NCBI GenBank assembly: GCA_907165135.1
Contig: OU015567.1
Location: 9,739,001 to 9,803,000, forward strand
Origin: Oikopleura dioica
Lineage: Eukaryota; Chordata; Appendicularia; Copelata; Oikopleuridae
Length of the DNA stretch: 64,000 bases
Direction of reading: 5' to 3'
Position 1 is the stretch's first letter. Each line of letters starts with the position of its first letter. The position numbers and the translations under genes were made by a program. Positions 1 to 12,900 of the stretch are shown piece after piece. The notes below the pieces were generated by a model, which worked only from the letters and a program-made list of their open reading frames with translations, ran no database searches and was not told the origin of the DNA.

Positions 1-85
1 TTGCCCTTTCTCTCTTTATTATGTGCAAAATTGCGTCAAAAAAACGACCTCGTCGTGAAAAAGTGCCCTTTGTAACAACCGAAAG

Positions 86-2070
86 TGCTTCCAACGATTC
101 TGTACTACTTTCAAAGTGTCGGCGCGGGAATGAGCTACCACGGATATGGAATTGCTGCTCTGGCGTTTAGTGCGATGCTCAGTGCTCCAATCTACGCTAG
201 AATCGGCGATAAGCTAATGTCGTGCAAGATGGTCTTGCAAGTGGGAATCGTGTTTTCGATCGTTGGAAACTTTGTATATTTCGCGTTTCCAAAGGCGAAT
301 TTGATCGTCCTGGCGAGAATGATTTCGGGACTTGGATGGGGACTAGAAGGTTTGCTCAATTATCTTTTCCTCCGTAAACTTTCGTTCAGGTGCTCTAATG
401 GGTCAAATCGGCAGAACATACAACCAAGAAAATAAGACCAAATCGTTGGCTCTTGCTCTTATCACTCGCCAAGCTGGAATCATTGCTGGCCCGCTTTCCG
501 TGCAGTTCTTTGAAAATATCAAATTTTCCTTCACTGTTTTCGGGCTTTATATTGATGTAAATCAACACAACTTTCCCGGCTTTCTTCTTTGTAAGTCAGA
601 ATAGACCTGAATAGCGAAGAATTGTTTTCTTACAAAAATTTCAAGGTATCGGATGGGCAATCGTCTGGATCTACATGCTACTGTTCTACCGCGATGCGGA
701 GGCGCAGCCCGACGAAAACTGCAACTATCTGGTGATCGAAGAAAACGAATCATCCGAATCGCCTATGAAGAAAAATTCAAAGCTAACGAAAAGCTCGGAA
801 TCGTTCAAGAACCAATCGTCGTCGCCGCTGTTTGCTCCTTCGCGACGTACTTGTTGCAGAGTGGGATGGAGTCCCTTATTACGCCATTTACGAGCCACTT
901 CTTTGGCTGGGAACCAAAGGAGAACGCGTTTATGTACACTGTTGTTGGCCTGATCTCGTTTCTAGGTTATTTAAGGTGCGAAACATCAATGAGAATGAGC
1001 ATTTTTCTTTAATTTTTGAAATGGCCGAAATCAATGACATTTTAGTATTCAATTTCTCACAAAATGCACTGACGATCGTCACACTCTACTCGCCGGAATT
1101 TCCGCCTGTGCACTAGTCTTGGTAAAAACCCCTTTTGACCACAAAGTTTCTTATACTTTCCCTATTTTCAGTTGATGATCATCGCAATCATCCCCATCGC
1201 GACGTTCCGCGCCGAGTGGGTCTATCCACTGTTCTACATCGGAATCTTTCTCTTCTGCTGGTTCCTCCCTTACGTCGTCTCTTCATCCGCTTCCATTCTT
1301 TCCAAAGCAGCTTCAAAGGAACAGCAATCGCAGGCCCAAACGATCCGCACTTGCGGCGAAGTTGGCGCCCAAATCTTCGGCCCTTTTTGGGTCCCTTCCA
1401 TCTTCGAAATCTCCCAATCGCCCGGAATGGGCATTTTTGAATCTTCAATTCTAATGTGGCAACTTATCTTTATGACGCTGTGTATGGCATTGACGATAAT
1501 CAGCTGGGATTATATGAAGCCAGAAGGTATATTTTATTTACCGGCTTAGATAAGAAACACGTGCAGGGTTAAATTGGAATGGTCAGCGTACCGTGTGTCA
1601 TGATAATTTTTAAATCAATCAAATATAATTTTCCCAAAATATCGTATTAGATGATTATCATAATTGGCGATTATCTTATTCATATTTTGATCAACACGTG
1701 CTCTCGATTAGAATAGAGTACTATTGGATTGACGAACTTAAGTATTCAAAATATCTTCTCAAAACTAGTAGAAATAACTACAGTTGTTTGCAATTGCATC
1801 CTTTGATTAAATTTTCCTTCAGACGTGGAGCCGTATTTGGACCCAATCCTTCCGAGCGACGGGCTGGACCCAGTTGCCGGGCTGGCCAAGTACGACGATG
1901 ATTTGCTCGCCTCTCAAGCGTCGCTCCCGACTTCTATGATTTCGTCCCTTGCCGAATTGAATAAAAGGTCAAAACTGGACCATCGGATCCGCACAAGAAC
2001 GATCAGCAAGTCCGAAACGCAATCAAAACTCGTCGACTCGGTGATGCTCACCGAGCCCCGTCAAAGTTAA
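86..2070 (+). CDS. MFSD8/CLN7-like major facilitator transporter, 5' partial
   Basis: Multi-pass membrane transporter of the major facilitator superfamily; family members such as MFSD8/CLN7 act in lysosomal membranes. Inferred exons are 86-349, 390-590, 646-731, 794-975, 1046-1121, 1172-1526 and 1823-2070, with introns of 40-296 bp; the reading frame closes at every junction. The protein shows alternating hydrophobic helices, a cytosolic-loop motif 'RMISGLGWG', and a later helix 'VVAAVCSFATYLLQSGMESL' that resembles the start of the second half of MFSD8. The C-terminus is a serine-rich cytosolic tail ending RQS. The first visible exon opens after an AG at 84-85 with no convincing start codon, so the N-terminus lies upstream of the window. 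The 732-793 intron is inferred only from a frame change. MFSD8-like is the best family guess; another MFS subfamily is possible. Confidence 0.7.
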
Positions 2071-2746
2071 CTCGCTCTGTTTCAATAATGCTTTTATTTC
2101 TCCTGAAAGTTGCCCTTCTATCGTTATTCTTCAATTCCCAATTTTGTACATAGCTGAATATAAAAGATCTTAATTTAAAGCTGTTGCATCTTCCTGTGCT
2201 TGTTGTCATTTGCGTTCCAATATGAAAATCGTATAAAAGAATCATCATCCAGTAAGGGTACTTATAAACGATTCAATAGCGATACGCGCTAGTTGAACTA
2301 ACTGGAAATCTTTCGCTCGAAATATTAAAAAAAAAATAATACTGACCGTTTAGAAAATAGCACTAAAATGACCCCTTATTTTCGTCTTTTTCAAATTTTC
2401 CTTCGTTTCAAAAATGCAGACGGCGATCTTCGCCTGAGGCAGTCCAACTGGCCGCATTTATTTCCCAAAATCCGCATCTTTCACCAATTAAATCCTTATC
2501 CAGAGAAAACATAAAGCACAGAAATGCTTGTGTAGTGACATGTATGCTTATTTTATATATTTCTAGATATTTTCCACTTTCCATACATTTTTTCTTTTGC
2601 CTGAGCTCCGTATACCTCCAGTCTCATTTTTGATTATCCTCATTCTTACTCGATTCGTAAAAAAACCTTTTTCACAGATACTTTTTTCTTCAAAAACTTA
2701 CATTCTCGTTCATGAAACAAGTCATTTCTTGATCATTTTTCTTCAG
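2071..2746. other. Spacer between transporter and ECT2
   Basis: AT-rich 3' flank of the transporter and 5' flank of ECT2. I see no coding frame. It ends with a pyrimidine-rich stretch and an AG (2745-2746), which could be an ordinary or trans-splice acceptor for the ECT2 message. Confidence 0.5.
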
Positions 2747-2771
2747 ATGCGCTTTTGAGAAAAAGGAAGGG

Positions 2772-5700
2772 ATGATCATCGTTTGCAGCAAATTAGAGAA
2801 TGACCCGCGCGTTGCTGCCTCCGTCGCCTGGTTGATCCAGAGCGGCAAACGCACGAAATTCATGAGTGAAGATGGTATCATGAACTGGCTAGAGCACAGG
2901 GAGGATGAAACGCTAACTACCGTCGTTCTCGGCGAGTTCTGGGGACATTCGGTTTATCCTGCCTTGGAAAATACGTCGAATATCAATGTGTTAGGAAGGA
3001 CGATCTTTTTAGGTAAGAAAATCGAAAACAAAGACGTCTTATAAGAGGAAAATATGAGTTTCCAACTTGGAAATTCAGAGAGCTCAAAAGCTAAAGTTCT
3101 CCCCTTTTCCTCGTTCTCAACTAATCGTCTTTCCGTACAACTTCTTCCCAGAAACTTCCCTTCTTTCTAAAAACTTCTTTTGCTAGAGCGTTGCGAGCAC
3201 CGCAAATCCCTCCCAACGCGTCTTCGCCATCCTCTCTACTGTTCTGCCTTTGAGGGCCTCAATGTCGTGCTTAACACTTGCGGTAGGCCGAATATGGAGA
3301 ACAGAATCCAACGAATTCGCTGGATGGGCGGCAAAGTCTACGAGAAAATAGATTCAAACAATAACAACAACATAAACAGGCTGATTGCGACACGAGTTCA
3401 TGGCCCGAATTTCAGAAAAGCGGTTGGACTTGACATTCCTTGCGTTTCGCCTAAATATGTTCTGTAAGTAGACTTCTATTGAAAAGATTCTTAATTAACT
3501 TTTGACTAGTGATTGTTGGGATGAGAAACGGCATCTTCCGTCATTCCGCGCTTCTGATCCTGAATACACAAAGATGTACAAACGAAAGGCATTCGAAGAG
3601 TGCAAAATCTACTTTCACTGTTTCTCCCAAAAAGACGAAGAGGAACTAGAGAAATATACTGTCAAGCTTGGCGGAGAACGAGCCCAAGAAGCGCTCAAAG
3701 CGACGCATATTCTTTGCGCGGTGGATTCGCCGCCATTGACAGCTAAACTAGATGAAAGAGTTTTTCCTGTAACGGCAAGGGATGAAGCTTTATTTCTATA
3801 CCGTCACTTTGAATGAGTCTCGAATGCAAATCTTTCATCGCTTTAAAAAGTACGAGTGGTTTTGGCACTCGATTCAAATCGAAGCCCGAGCTGGTGAGCG
3901 AGCCTATCGCCCAGAAAATTGGGAACCAGAAGATTTAACCAGCTTGAGTGAGAATACATCCGCGTCTGATCTTCAAAAGAGTCGCAGCTTTGACAGAACT
4001 CTTTCACCAACAAGTATTCTTGATGAAGTTGTAAATACGAGCGTGGTTACAGGCACATGTCCTCTAATATTCATATATTTAGTGGAGTGGAAAAGGTTTT
4101 AGTCAAAAACCACCTGTCAAGAATAATTTCAGGACCTGTTTTAAGCCCAAAGGAAACGTACTAACGAGCAATTATCCGACACGTCACCAGATAGACTATC
4201 ACAACAAGAGTGTAAGACACAAATTCTCTTTGTAGTAGCCATAAAATCATAAAATGTTGATCTTACTCGTGTATGTCATCAATTTCTCTCGATTTAAGAT
4301 TAATTACACACCAATCGACATTCTAAAGTGATTGAACATATGTCTAAGCTGCTAAGCGTACATATGTGTATAACGACCTTATTGCTTCCCTAGCCAGCAA
4401 AGAATCGTCAGTTATCAGCGAGATTCTGGCAAGAACTGCCAGCTTGTCCACTCGTCCGACGCGTTCGGATTTTTATGACTCGCCGACGCGCGTAAAAAGT
4501 CGAGAGCGTTTTGGTAATTCTCACTTCTTTTTCAATCCCTTTATCACTCCTTTACGGAAATGTCTTGTTCCTCACGTATTTTTGAAAACGCATGGTTATT
4601 TTCTAAGACTACGGTAAAGCTCTTGCTTTATGAAAACAACCCCCAAGGGAGGAAGCTTTTTATTTATAGGCTATAAATTATAGCCCGTCTTTCTTCCGGA
4701 TACTCATCCCTCTTTTATCAACTTCGAAATAATCCAAAATAATCATAAACAATGATTCTCATCCGAGAGAGACTGGAATTAGAGCTATTTGAATATAAAA
4801 TCGGCTGTAAGTAATGCAAATATGCCTGAATCATAAAATTTATTATTCGCGCTGGCAAAAACTAAAATCCCATTCATCATTTTTCGAAATAAATGAAGAG
4901 AATCGCCAGAAAATCGTTTCGAGTTCTCAAAGCTATCCGGGAAGATTTTAATCGTATGTCTAACTCAACTTACTAAAAATTTTTTTGCATGCTTGAAATT
5001 CTGCTCTTCTCGATAGAAGGCACGTTTCACTTTTTCACAACTCTCATTTATCCCTTTGAAAATAATTGTTTCCTAACTCCATGTTTCGAATAGTCGGAGA
5101 GCCACAGAAAAAACTTTCAAAAGCAATCGCCCGTGAACTACTCGAAACCGAAGAAAATTACCTAAACTTATTGCGTTTTACCGTCAACGACCTGAAAGAA
5201 GCACTCGTCGCACAACCCTCAAAAAGTACGTCTTCCACCTTTGTTTTGATTCTTGAGTTACTATTTTAGGCTCTGGTCCGATATTGGATAGTCTTACTGC
5301 GAAGACTATTTTTGGCAATCTTCCGGGCATTTTAGAGCTTCATGAATCGATCTTCAAGGATTTGCAAAAAACAGTGGATGAAATTGCCCTTGGGAAACAG
5401 GTAGCAGTTACTGAAACAATTCAGTTGGATGATAAAAACTATTCAGGGGCATATTGGCGAATGCTTCGTAAATCATAGCAAAAACATGCAGACAGCATAC
5501 CGTCAATACGTCGGTTACATGGACGCATCCAAACAAGAGCGCACCTATCAACGAGAAGAGAACGACCGGTTTACGGCTTTCCTGAAACTGAAGGAGCGAT
5601 CTGCGCCTGGACGACAGGGTCTCGATGGGCTGCTGATGGCTCCCGTTCAGCGATTACCGAGAATCAGCCTGCTTCTCAAGCAATACAAAAAAGAAGTCGA

Positions 5701-7043
5701 AGCAGAAGACAACGCGTCAAAAGAGCTCGATGAAGCGATCGAACAAGTACACAAAATCACACTAGAAGTAGACGAATTCACAGCAGTTCAAAACTCCTAC
5801 CGGGAAATGTTCGCGATCGCAAACGAGATCGAAAACTGTCCAACAACGCTGTATTCTGGAAATCGCCAATATATCGACAAAGTAGAGGCGATTTGCGTAC
5901 GCGAGAATCCATACGCAAGAGTTGGTGATCAAATGATCCTGTTGATATTCAATGACTGTGTTGAAATTACAAAGGTAGATTCATCAAAAACCAATTCCTC
6001 TAACAGTTCTGTAGAAAAAGAGATCCAGAGGCGGCTCCTTCAGACTCGGTAAATCTGATACGAGGTCAGGTTGTCCGGCGAAAAAGGTAAATGAATGATA
6101 AATGGAAGCCGATTTTACGATTCTTAGATCAACTACTCACACCGTGAATTGGTAAATTTCTCCAACCCAGCTCCGGGAGGGAAACAACAAAGTAGCACGA
6201 TCTGTCAAGTGATGGATATCCTCGATTCAGAGCGCAATTTCGTGATCACACATCGACACCCAAGTGATAGTGAACCTACAGAGTTGTGTCTTCAGATCGT
6301 AATTCCGATCGATAAGCAGACAATGATTCAGGATTTCGATGAGACAGTCATGAAACACAGGAAAGCGGTTTTATATCTTTTTTTTTTTTTTTTAAATCAA
6401 CGAAGAGAACTTCCACTTGGAAATAGACACTCATAAACTATCAGTAGCAGTTTTTACGTCAATTATAAAACCTCAATGCGAAGAGCAAGTAAAGATATGG
6501 TGACGGACTCAATAATCTTACCAGTTTACGCTGAGCAAATCGGAAAATTGGCAGACCCATCGCGTCATCGCGGTTTGATGAAGTAGAGCAAATTTTTCCA
6601 GACAGGACTAATCTTTTATGACTAGGGGTTTGGGACGAAAAATGAGTTTCCGTGGAGACGACGATACCTATTCGCTAAAGCGATACGATTCACAGGCGTC
6701 TTTGGCATCTTACACTTCCATGATAAGTAACTACAGCGTACAGTCTGAATTTACATCTCCAAATCAGTTTGAATCGAGGGTAAGATAGGACTGAAAAGAT
6801 AAATTCAACTAATCTAAAATGAAGTCCCGAGCAAGCTCTATGTTCGACCAGCGCCTAAAGCCGTCCACTTCCATGTTCAATCTCCCGGATATTCCAAAGA
6901 AGATGGGCCGAACGTTCAAAAACCCGCTCAAAAAGATGGTCAACGCGTTCGTCCGGCCGCACAGTCCGAAGTCCCTTCTGAGTTCAAAGAAGTCACAACC
7001 CGCCCAGCCCTCACCACTCACCGATATGAACAAGAATTCTTAA
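2772..7043 (+). CDS. ECT2: ECT2 Rho guanine nucleotide exchange factor (BRCT-DH-PH)
   Basis: ECT2 activates RhoA at the equatorial cortex during cytokinesis. The N-terminus gives three BRCT-type segments: a degenerate one in 2772-3012, then 3187-3463 with 3510-3768, continuing at 3851 with 'YEWFWHSIQIEARAGE', a hallmark of the ECT2 BRCT2 end. A serine-rich hinge (3851-4513) follows. The DH domain (5094-5974) contains 'GPIL', 'KTIFG' and 'PVQRLPRISLLLKQ'; the PH domain (5900-6367) contains 'LLIFNDCVEIT'. The tail (6626-6779, 6825-7043) has a basic cluster around 'KNPLKKMVNAFVRP', as in the membrane-binding tail of the family. Confident introns are 3013-3186, 3464-3509, 3769-3850, 5226-5269, 5401-5446, 5975-6014, 6087-6127 and 6780-6824. 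Exon borders in the hinge (4031-4356) and between 6368 and 6625 are not resolved. The start at 2772 lies 25 nt after a likely splice acceptor; an upstream exon is possible. Confidence 0.9.
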
Positions 7044-7443
7044 GGCAGACTCCTTGAGACCCCATGTAAATTATTTTCAAGTGCCTTCGCTATCACAATT
7101 TTTGCTATCGAGTAGCAAACGTCTCTTCACTATTTTTTTCACATTCCATGGCAAGAAAAATGGTTTTCAGTTGAACTGAAGATCATTAATACTATATCAC
7201 GGTAATGCCTTTATAAGTATTTTTCTATATATGTATTCACTCACTGTACCCACACATACGCACTTAACTGCCTTTAACTCTCACCTTTCTTTCTTCCTGT
7301 TTGGACCTCGAGCACCTCCAGTACTTCTACTATTCCATCACTGAATAAAAGAATATCCAACCACTGTCCTAACAGAAAACGAACAGAAATAAAAGTGAAA
7401 TGAAAATGGTGTTATTTAGCAGGGGAGTACTTGAATTGGAGAG
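7044..7443. other. Spacer between ECT2 and DRG1
   Basis: Contains the ECT2 3' untranslated region and an AT-rich stretch with AATAAA-like motifs near 7344 and 7389. An acceptor-like 'ttatttag' (about 7413-7420) lies some 23 nt before the DRG1 start and could serve as a trans-splice site. No coding frame is seen. Confidence 0.45.
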
Positions 7444-8952
7444 ATGTCGATTCTCCAGAAAATCTCGGATATCGAGGCCGAAATGGCCAGAACGCAGAAG
7501 AATAAGGCTACGGCTGGCCATTTGGGTTTATTGAAGGCTAAGTTGGCGAAGTTGAGAAGAGAGTTGATTGAGCCCAAGTCCGGAGGAGGCGGAGGAAAGG
7601 GAGAAGGGTTTGATGTCGCAAGAACAGGTTTGTAATTGGGAAAAATAATCCATGAATAATGGAATAAAGGTGATGCCCGAGTCGGATTCGTTGGGTTTCC
7701 GTCAGTGGGAAAGTCAACGCTCTTGTCGAATCTGGCGGGTGTTTACTCAGAAGTGGCGGCGTACGAATTCACAACTCTGACGACAGTTCCGGGTGTGATT
7801 CGATACAAAGGAGCGAAGATTCAGCTACTCGATCTTCCTGGTATCATTGAAGGTGCCAAGGATGGTAAAGGTCGAGGTAAACAGGTCAGAAAATGAATTT
7901 TTAAGTACCATTCGGAAATGGCAGTTTTTCTGATAAATGAACCTAGGTCATTGCTGTTGCCAGAACATGCCACTTGATCTTCCTGTGTCTTGATGTTCTG
8001 AAGCCTTTGGGACACAAAGCAATCATCGAACACGAGTTGGAAGGATTTGGAATTCGATTGAATAAGAAACCACCGCAGATTACATTCCGAGTGAAGGAAA
8101 AGGGAGGATTGAATTATAATGCGCAAGTCGAGCAATCGGAATTGGACAAGGAACTAGTCCAGGTAAATTTACTTCGCGCAAACTTCAGCGCGATGCCGAC
8201 CAGTTTTATGAAAACATGAATTAACCTTCTTTATTGTTTATTTTAGTCAATTTTGAAAGAATACAAAATCCACAACGCGGATGTGACATTGAACGAAGAC
8301 GCAACCACAGACATGCTGATCGACGTTATTGAAGGAAACAGAATTTACATTCCTGCGATCTACGTCCTCAACAAAATCGACCAGATCTCCATCGAAGAGC
8401 TCGATCTCATTTACAAAATCCCCCACACTGTTCCCATCAGCGCGCATCACAAGGTAAATCAAAGATGAAAAAGAAGATCATTCTAATATTAAAATTCCAG
8501 TGGAACTTTGATGATCTTCTGGAAACCATGTGGGACTATTTGAAACTCACGCGTATCTACACGAAACCAAAGGAAAGTAGATAATATCCCCTATCTTTTG
8601 TAAAAATATCACGAGCTAAAATCAGCTCATTCCTGCTATTTCGTTCGCTAAATTCGCTAAACTTGACACGTAACTCACAGCGATTATCTATCTGAAAGGG
8701 TCAACTTCCCGACTATACAGAACCTGTTATTTTGAGAAAGGACATCAATACAGTCGAAGGTTTTGTGAACAAAATTCATAGGACGCTGATGGACTCATTC
8801 AAACACGCGCTTGTTTGGGTAATTATCTGTATTTTACAGATTTTATTTAACAAAATTCGCAGGGATCTTCCGTGAAGCACTGTCCCCAGCGAGTCGGAAA
8901 GGATCATATTCTGATGGACGAAGACGTCGTGCAAGTCATCAAGAAACACTGA
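7444..8952 (+). CDS. DRG1: DRG1, developmentally regulated GTP-binding protein 1
   Basis: DRG1 is a conserved cytosolic TRAFAC-class GTPase linked to translation and growth control. Inferred exons are 7444-7627, 7670-7884, 7947-8162, 8247-8453, 8501-8572, 8699-8818 and 8863-8952; the protein is about 365 residues, the usual length. It shows the N-terminal helix '[20 protein letters not shown]', the P-loop 'GFPSVGKST', switch I 'TTLTTVPG', G3 'DLPGI', the NKID specificity motif and a C-terminal TGS domain ending IKKH. Identity to animal DRG1 is very high, so it gives a reliable frame ruler. With it, the 8573-8698 intron can only be GA-AG. The start follows an in-frame family-like N-terminus ([14 protein letters not shown]). 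Confidence 0.96.
8573..8698 (+). other. Non-canonical GA-AG intron in DRG1
   Basis: The conserved DRG1 peptide 'KPKGQLPDY' is split as KPK / GQLPDY. The exon ends AAG and the intron begins GAAAGTAG; it ends CTGAAAG before GGTCAA. No GT donor gives the frame or the conserved peptide. Length is 126 bp. Confidence 0.8.
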
Positions 8953-9118
8953 AAGACCAGCAATTTGGCCAATCCTTGATGATTTAACTTATTACTTTCT
9001 GTAGGATAAAGATTATTCTTTCGCTAGTATCTCCCCCATTTAGACCAATTTTTCAATTGATGGAATCGCAGGAACCGCCAAAAATTTTACAGCACATTTG
9101 AGTTCAAAATGCAATTTT

Positions 9119-9122
9119 AGAA
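9119..9122 (+). promoter_or_regulatory. Candidate trans-splice acceptor before the small basic gene
   Basis: The run 'gcaattttag' ends directly before A-ATG. Nothing upstream looks like a first exon for this gene, and the previous gene on the same strand ends 169 bp away. In spliced-leader organisms this arrangement marks internal operon genes; here it is inference. Confidence 0.35.
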
Positions 9123-9781
9123 TGGTCAAAAAACTCGGAACAATCACAGACATCGACACGAAGAGCTACTATCTCGTTGTGGACAGGCAGAGCTTCGTTG
9201 TGAAGGATAAAGCTCTCAAGTATGAATTTTTCTAGTGACGCAATTATGAAGATGTTATCTTTCTGCCTAGGAAAGCAAAAGTTGCGAAGCATGAAAACGA
9301 GCCTACCTTGAACATTACGACTAAGAAATTGAATTTGATGACGAAAGCGAGTGAATTCGACGAGTATCTTGTGATTAAAACACCTGGGGTAAGTAGTCCG
9401 AGCGAACAAAATTCGTTCATGTAATGGGTGAAAAAGTGGCTTCTGACGATATTGACTCTGAGACGAGACGGAAATTATTAATAACTTTTGTTTTAGTCGA
9501 AGAAACTTTCCGTAAAACGAGCATATGTGCACAGCCTTCGTCCCCGCCCCACAGATAGCCAAGATGATGGTCAAACAACGACCATCAGACGCGACAACTA
9601 TAGAGAGGCGAAATTCCGCGTGCAAGAAGAGCTTGGAGGAGCTAGGCAAAAACGAATTCTGGCCGAGAGAAAGAAAGAAAAACAGATTTTCGATCATGGG
9701 CAAGCACTGGAAGCGTCAAAGGAAGCGATCAATGCTCCACTGCCGAAGCTTGTGAAACGATTGGGCAGCAAGAGGCACTAG
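9122..9781 (+). CDS. Small basic protein of unknown function
   Basis: Three exons, 9122-9219, 9271-9388 and 9497-9781, give a protein of roughly 165 residues, in frame across introns of 51 and 108 bp. It begins MVKKLGTITDIDTK. The C-terminal half is lysine/arginine rich and probably helical ('RRDNYREAKFRVQEELG', 'ILAERKKEKQ'), ending LGSKRH. No signal peptide or membrane segment is seen, so a nuclear or nucleolar role is possible but is only inference. I do not recognise the family. The start codon sits two bases after an AG (9119-9120) preceded by a T-rich run, 169 bp after the DRG1 stop, which fits trans-splicing of a downstream operon gene. A 199-codon open frame on the opposite strand over 9104-9703 is treated as a shadow. 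Confidence 0.75.
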
Positions 9782-9915
9782 AATGAAGAAGGACTTTTTG
9801 ATTGTAACTAATAAAGATGTCAAATTTGAAGTGATCTTTTCGCCATTTGAAAGGACTCTGGGTGAAGGGCTTAGATTTAGTAAACTTATCGATATTCAGA
9901 ATGTAAAATGGTTAG

Positions 9916-12900
9916 ATGATCGGATGTGTAACTGCCACAGATGATTTTGAAGGGCAGGAAGCGGTCGACTTGGCTTTTGTGAAAGGAGAGACAATCTTTT
10001 TGCAAAAGCTAGTCGATGAGAACTGGGGCGAGGGACAAATTGGAAATGATCGTCAGGGTAAGATAATCCATTGATAAAACAGCCGTGTAAGATAATCTTC
10101 TAGGTATCTTTCCTTTGACTTTTACGAATTACGCGGAGCTGCGTGACATTCCAGTTGAGCAGCGGCCGCCCTCGCCAAACAAGCAGCGCGATTTCTCCGT
10201 CGGGGCGCAAGGAACAATCGTCAAAAATGTCAAGCACGGCAATCTCGGTAACAACACTTTCTTTTTCATCCCCCGCCATTGCCACTTGTAAAATATAATG
10301 CCCGAATTTGAATCCAAATTTCAGAAATTGGAGATCTTGTCAATGTCCTGTCACGTGATGACGATGTGTTCTGGGTCGAGGATAGGAAGAAGAATATCAT
10401 TCCAGGAAATTGGTTTGAAACCGAGGTTTCTTTTCTAGAACTAAAAGGAGAAAACATGAGTCATTTGCTTCTCCCGTGTTTCGTCTTCGAGTCGAAGTAA
10501 AATTTCTCAAGGCTACAAAATATATATACAAAAAAACTTTTTCGTAATTTAGTAAGAGAGAGATATTCAATGGGAAAATATGAAAGATTGATGGAACGAA
10601 ATGTTCCTCGGCTCTCAAGTATCTTTCGTCTTCGTAAAAATCGACACTCCGTGGTAAGATAAAAAATCATTTTCAAACCAAGTCTACCAGTTCCATACAA
10701 CATGATTGAGCTCAAAACAGGGCGCAAATCGACAGAGCCTCCGAATCTACGCAATGGAAATCAACAAAGACAATCTCCAACGACAAGAGGATTTCTCGAC
10801 AAGACAAAGAGCACCTTAGAAAAGAAGCTTAAAAGAGCCTCGTGGTCGCCCGATAAATCACCGATCCTTGATTTAGGACTCGAAATCGCAAATTTTGGGA
10901 TCAGAATGTTTCTGAAAATATTTTCAGAAATTCCTCTTCGCAAAAAGTGTGAAAGTCGTTGGCCTTGATTTTAGAACTGAAATTCGGTCAATGATATTTT
11001 TGATGCTCATAAATGCGTTTACGATGCGTTATAAGATGAAACTCGTTCTGATTCCACCAACAGATATCATTTGATGATTCCTCTCCATGCAAAGATCGCC
11101 GTGAAAGGCCAAAGTCAGTTGCAGATGTCCTTGGTATGTATTTTGTTGCTAATGCCTTTTCCGTAAAATATCAATCATTTTTTGAGTGTTGCTTCTTATT
11201 TTTCCAGGTGACATTGAGTGAAATCTTCCTCTGAAACATCAAGTTTAGATCTAGCAGACGAAAGTCACATGCCACTTTTTGTAGGGGTCACACATTATGC
11301 CAATTTTATGATTCAAAGATTTTATTCTTCTTCTCCCTTTATGCTCGATCATTTCGGCGAAAACCAATGCATAAGTCAGACATAAATATGGCACACTTCC
11401 TATTTCCTCAATTGATTGCATCTAGATCGGATTTCCGAAATCATCGCTTCCTAGTAATTGACACGAACTCCTAATCCTCGCTTGCCTTAGTTAGCGTTGG
11501 CTGCGCATCTGCTGCGCCACCAGCTGCCTTATTCTTACTTCGCGCCGCGGGTGGCCGTCGCCAAACAACGCACGCGCCACCAGGGAGTCCCAATCGTAAT
11601 TTCAATCATTGCTCAATCGCAAAATCAAATCTCACCTTTTTTGAATTTGAAAAGTTAATTTTTATGACAAACATCAAGTACCCACTTCTCGCGAGAATAC
11701 GAAGAGTGCGTAAACGAAAAATGGTTATAAGAGGTTAGACAGAGCTAGAAGCTTTCAGGAACTTCGGTCAAAGTTTGACTCAAACGAATGTAGTAAATTT
11801 TCGCGTGCTCTGCAATTAAAATTCTGACTTTGGGCAGTGTTTTTTAATCAGTAAAATATTCACATGTCTTATATATAACAGCCATGATTCCTAGCCTAGA
11901 GTCGTAAAAGGCCTCACAGACCTTAAAGTAATATCGTATAATTTGTATTTCCGATAGGAAGTCCTCTATGTCTCCCAAAACCCCAATAAGTGGCGGATAC
12001 TACCCGCAGCGAATAAACACACTCGAAGGGTAGAAAAACTAACAAAGTCGTTTTCAGATTCAAACAGCAAGCGACGATCCTACCAAGAAGCAACAGAGCC
12101 GGTTTGGGAGAAGACTGCTGAGAAGGAAATACGAAGAGATCAACCTGGCAGAAAGAGCCTGAAGGACCTTTTCAAAGGCAAATTTTCCAACGCGGACTCG
12201 AAGAAAGAATCAGAAAAGCACATTCAGAAGCTAAAGGAGCAAATTGAGCGACAAGAAAAAGAGAGAAAACGTCTTGAAGACAGGTAACAGATCTCGTAGA
12301 TAGTTAAAGATTTCAAACGGGGAACTTCACTCTTCGAAATACTTCGGTATCAAAGTCTAACTGTATGAATAGATTTGGAAGCGCGAGCTCGGAAAGCGAG
12401 CGGACGACGATCCGGAATCAGCTAAAGATGGCAGACTCTAACCTTCGACGTCTGAACGTTGAGCTTTCCAAGGAGTGTCCGGTGCCTATCTATAACCATC
12501 AGCGGACGCCGTCTGCCCCTGTATCTATGGCGTCCTCCGACGAGTCCTCCCAGTCACGCGGCGAGATACAGCTGCAAAAATCCATAGAAGAGTTAAGGGA
12601 AACTGAGGTGGACTATGTCAACGATTTGTGGTTCATACTAGGAAGGCTGGCTCCGGAAATTCAACAGGACAGAGATCTTCTCTTTGGCGGAATTGATGAG
12701 ATTCATGAGTTCGCTTCAGGTAAAATATTTACAACGTTTATTGAGGGGCTCGAGATACAAATTGATAGTTCCGGAAAATCCCTTATTTATTCACCTATCT
12801 TAGATGGGATATCTTATAAACAAAATCTGAAACTGTTTTTATAGCGATCGCGTCTAAATTCGCCGACTTGGACAGATTAGAAACGCTTGAGGAACAATGT

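Noticed and set aside
9104-9703. 199-codon open frame on the minus strand
   Set aside because: It runs across both introns and all exons of the small + strand gene, has no splice context or recognisable composition, and the + strand exons are phase-consistent.
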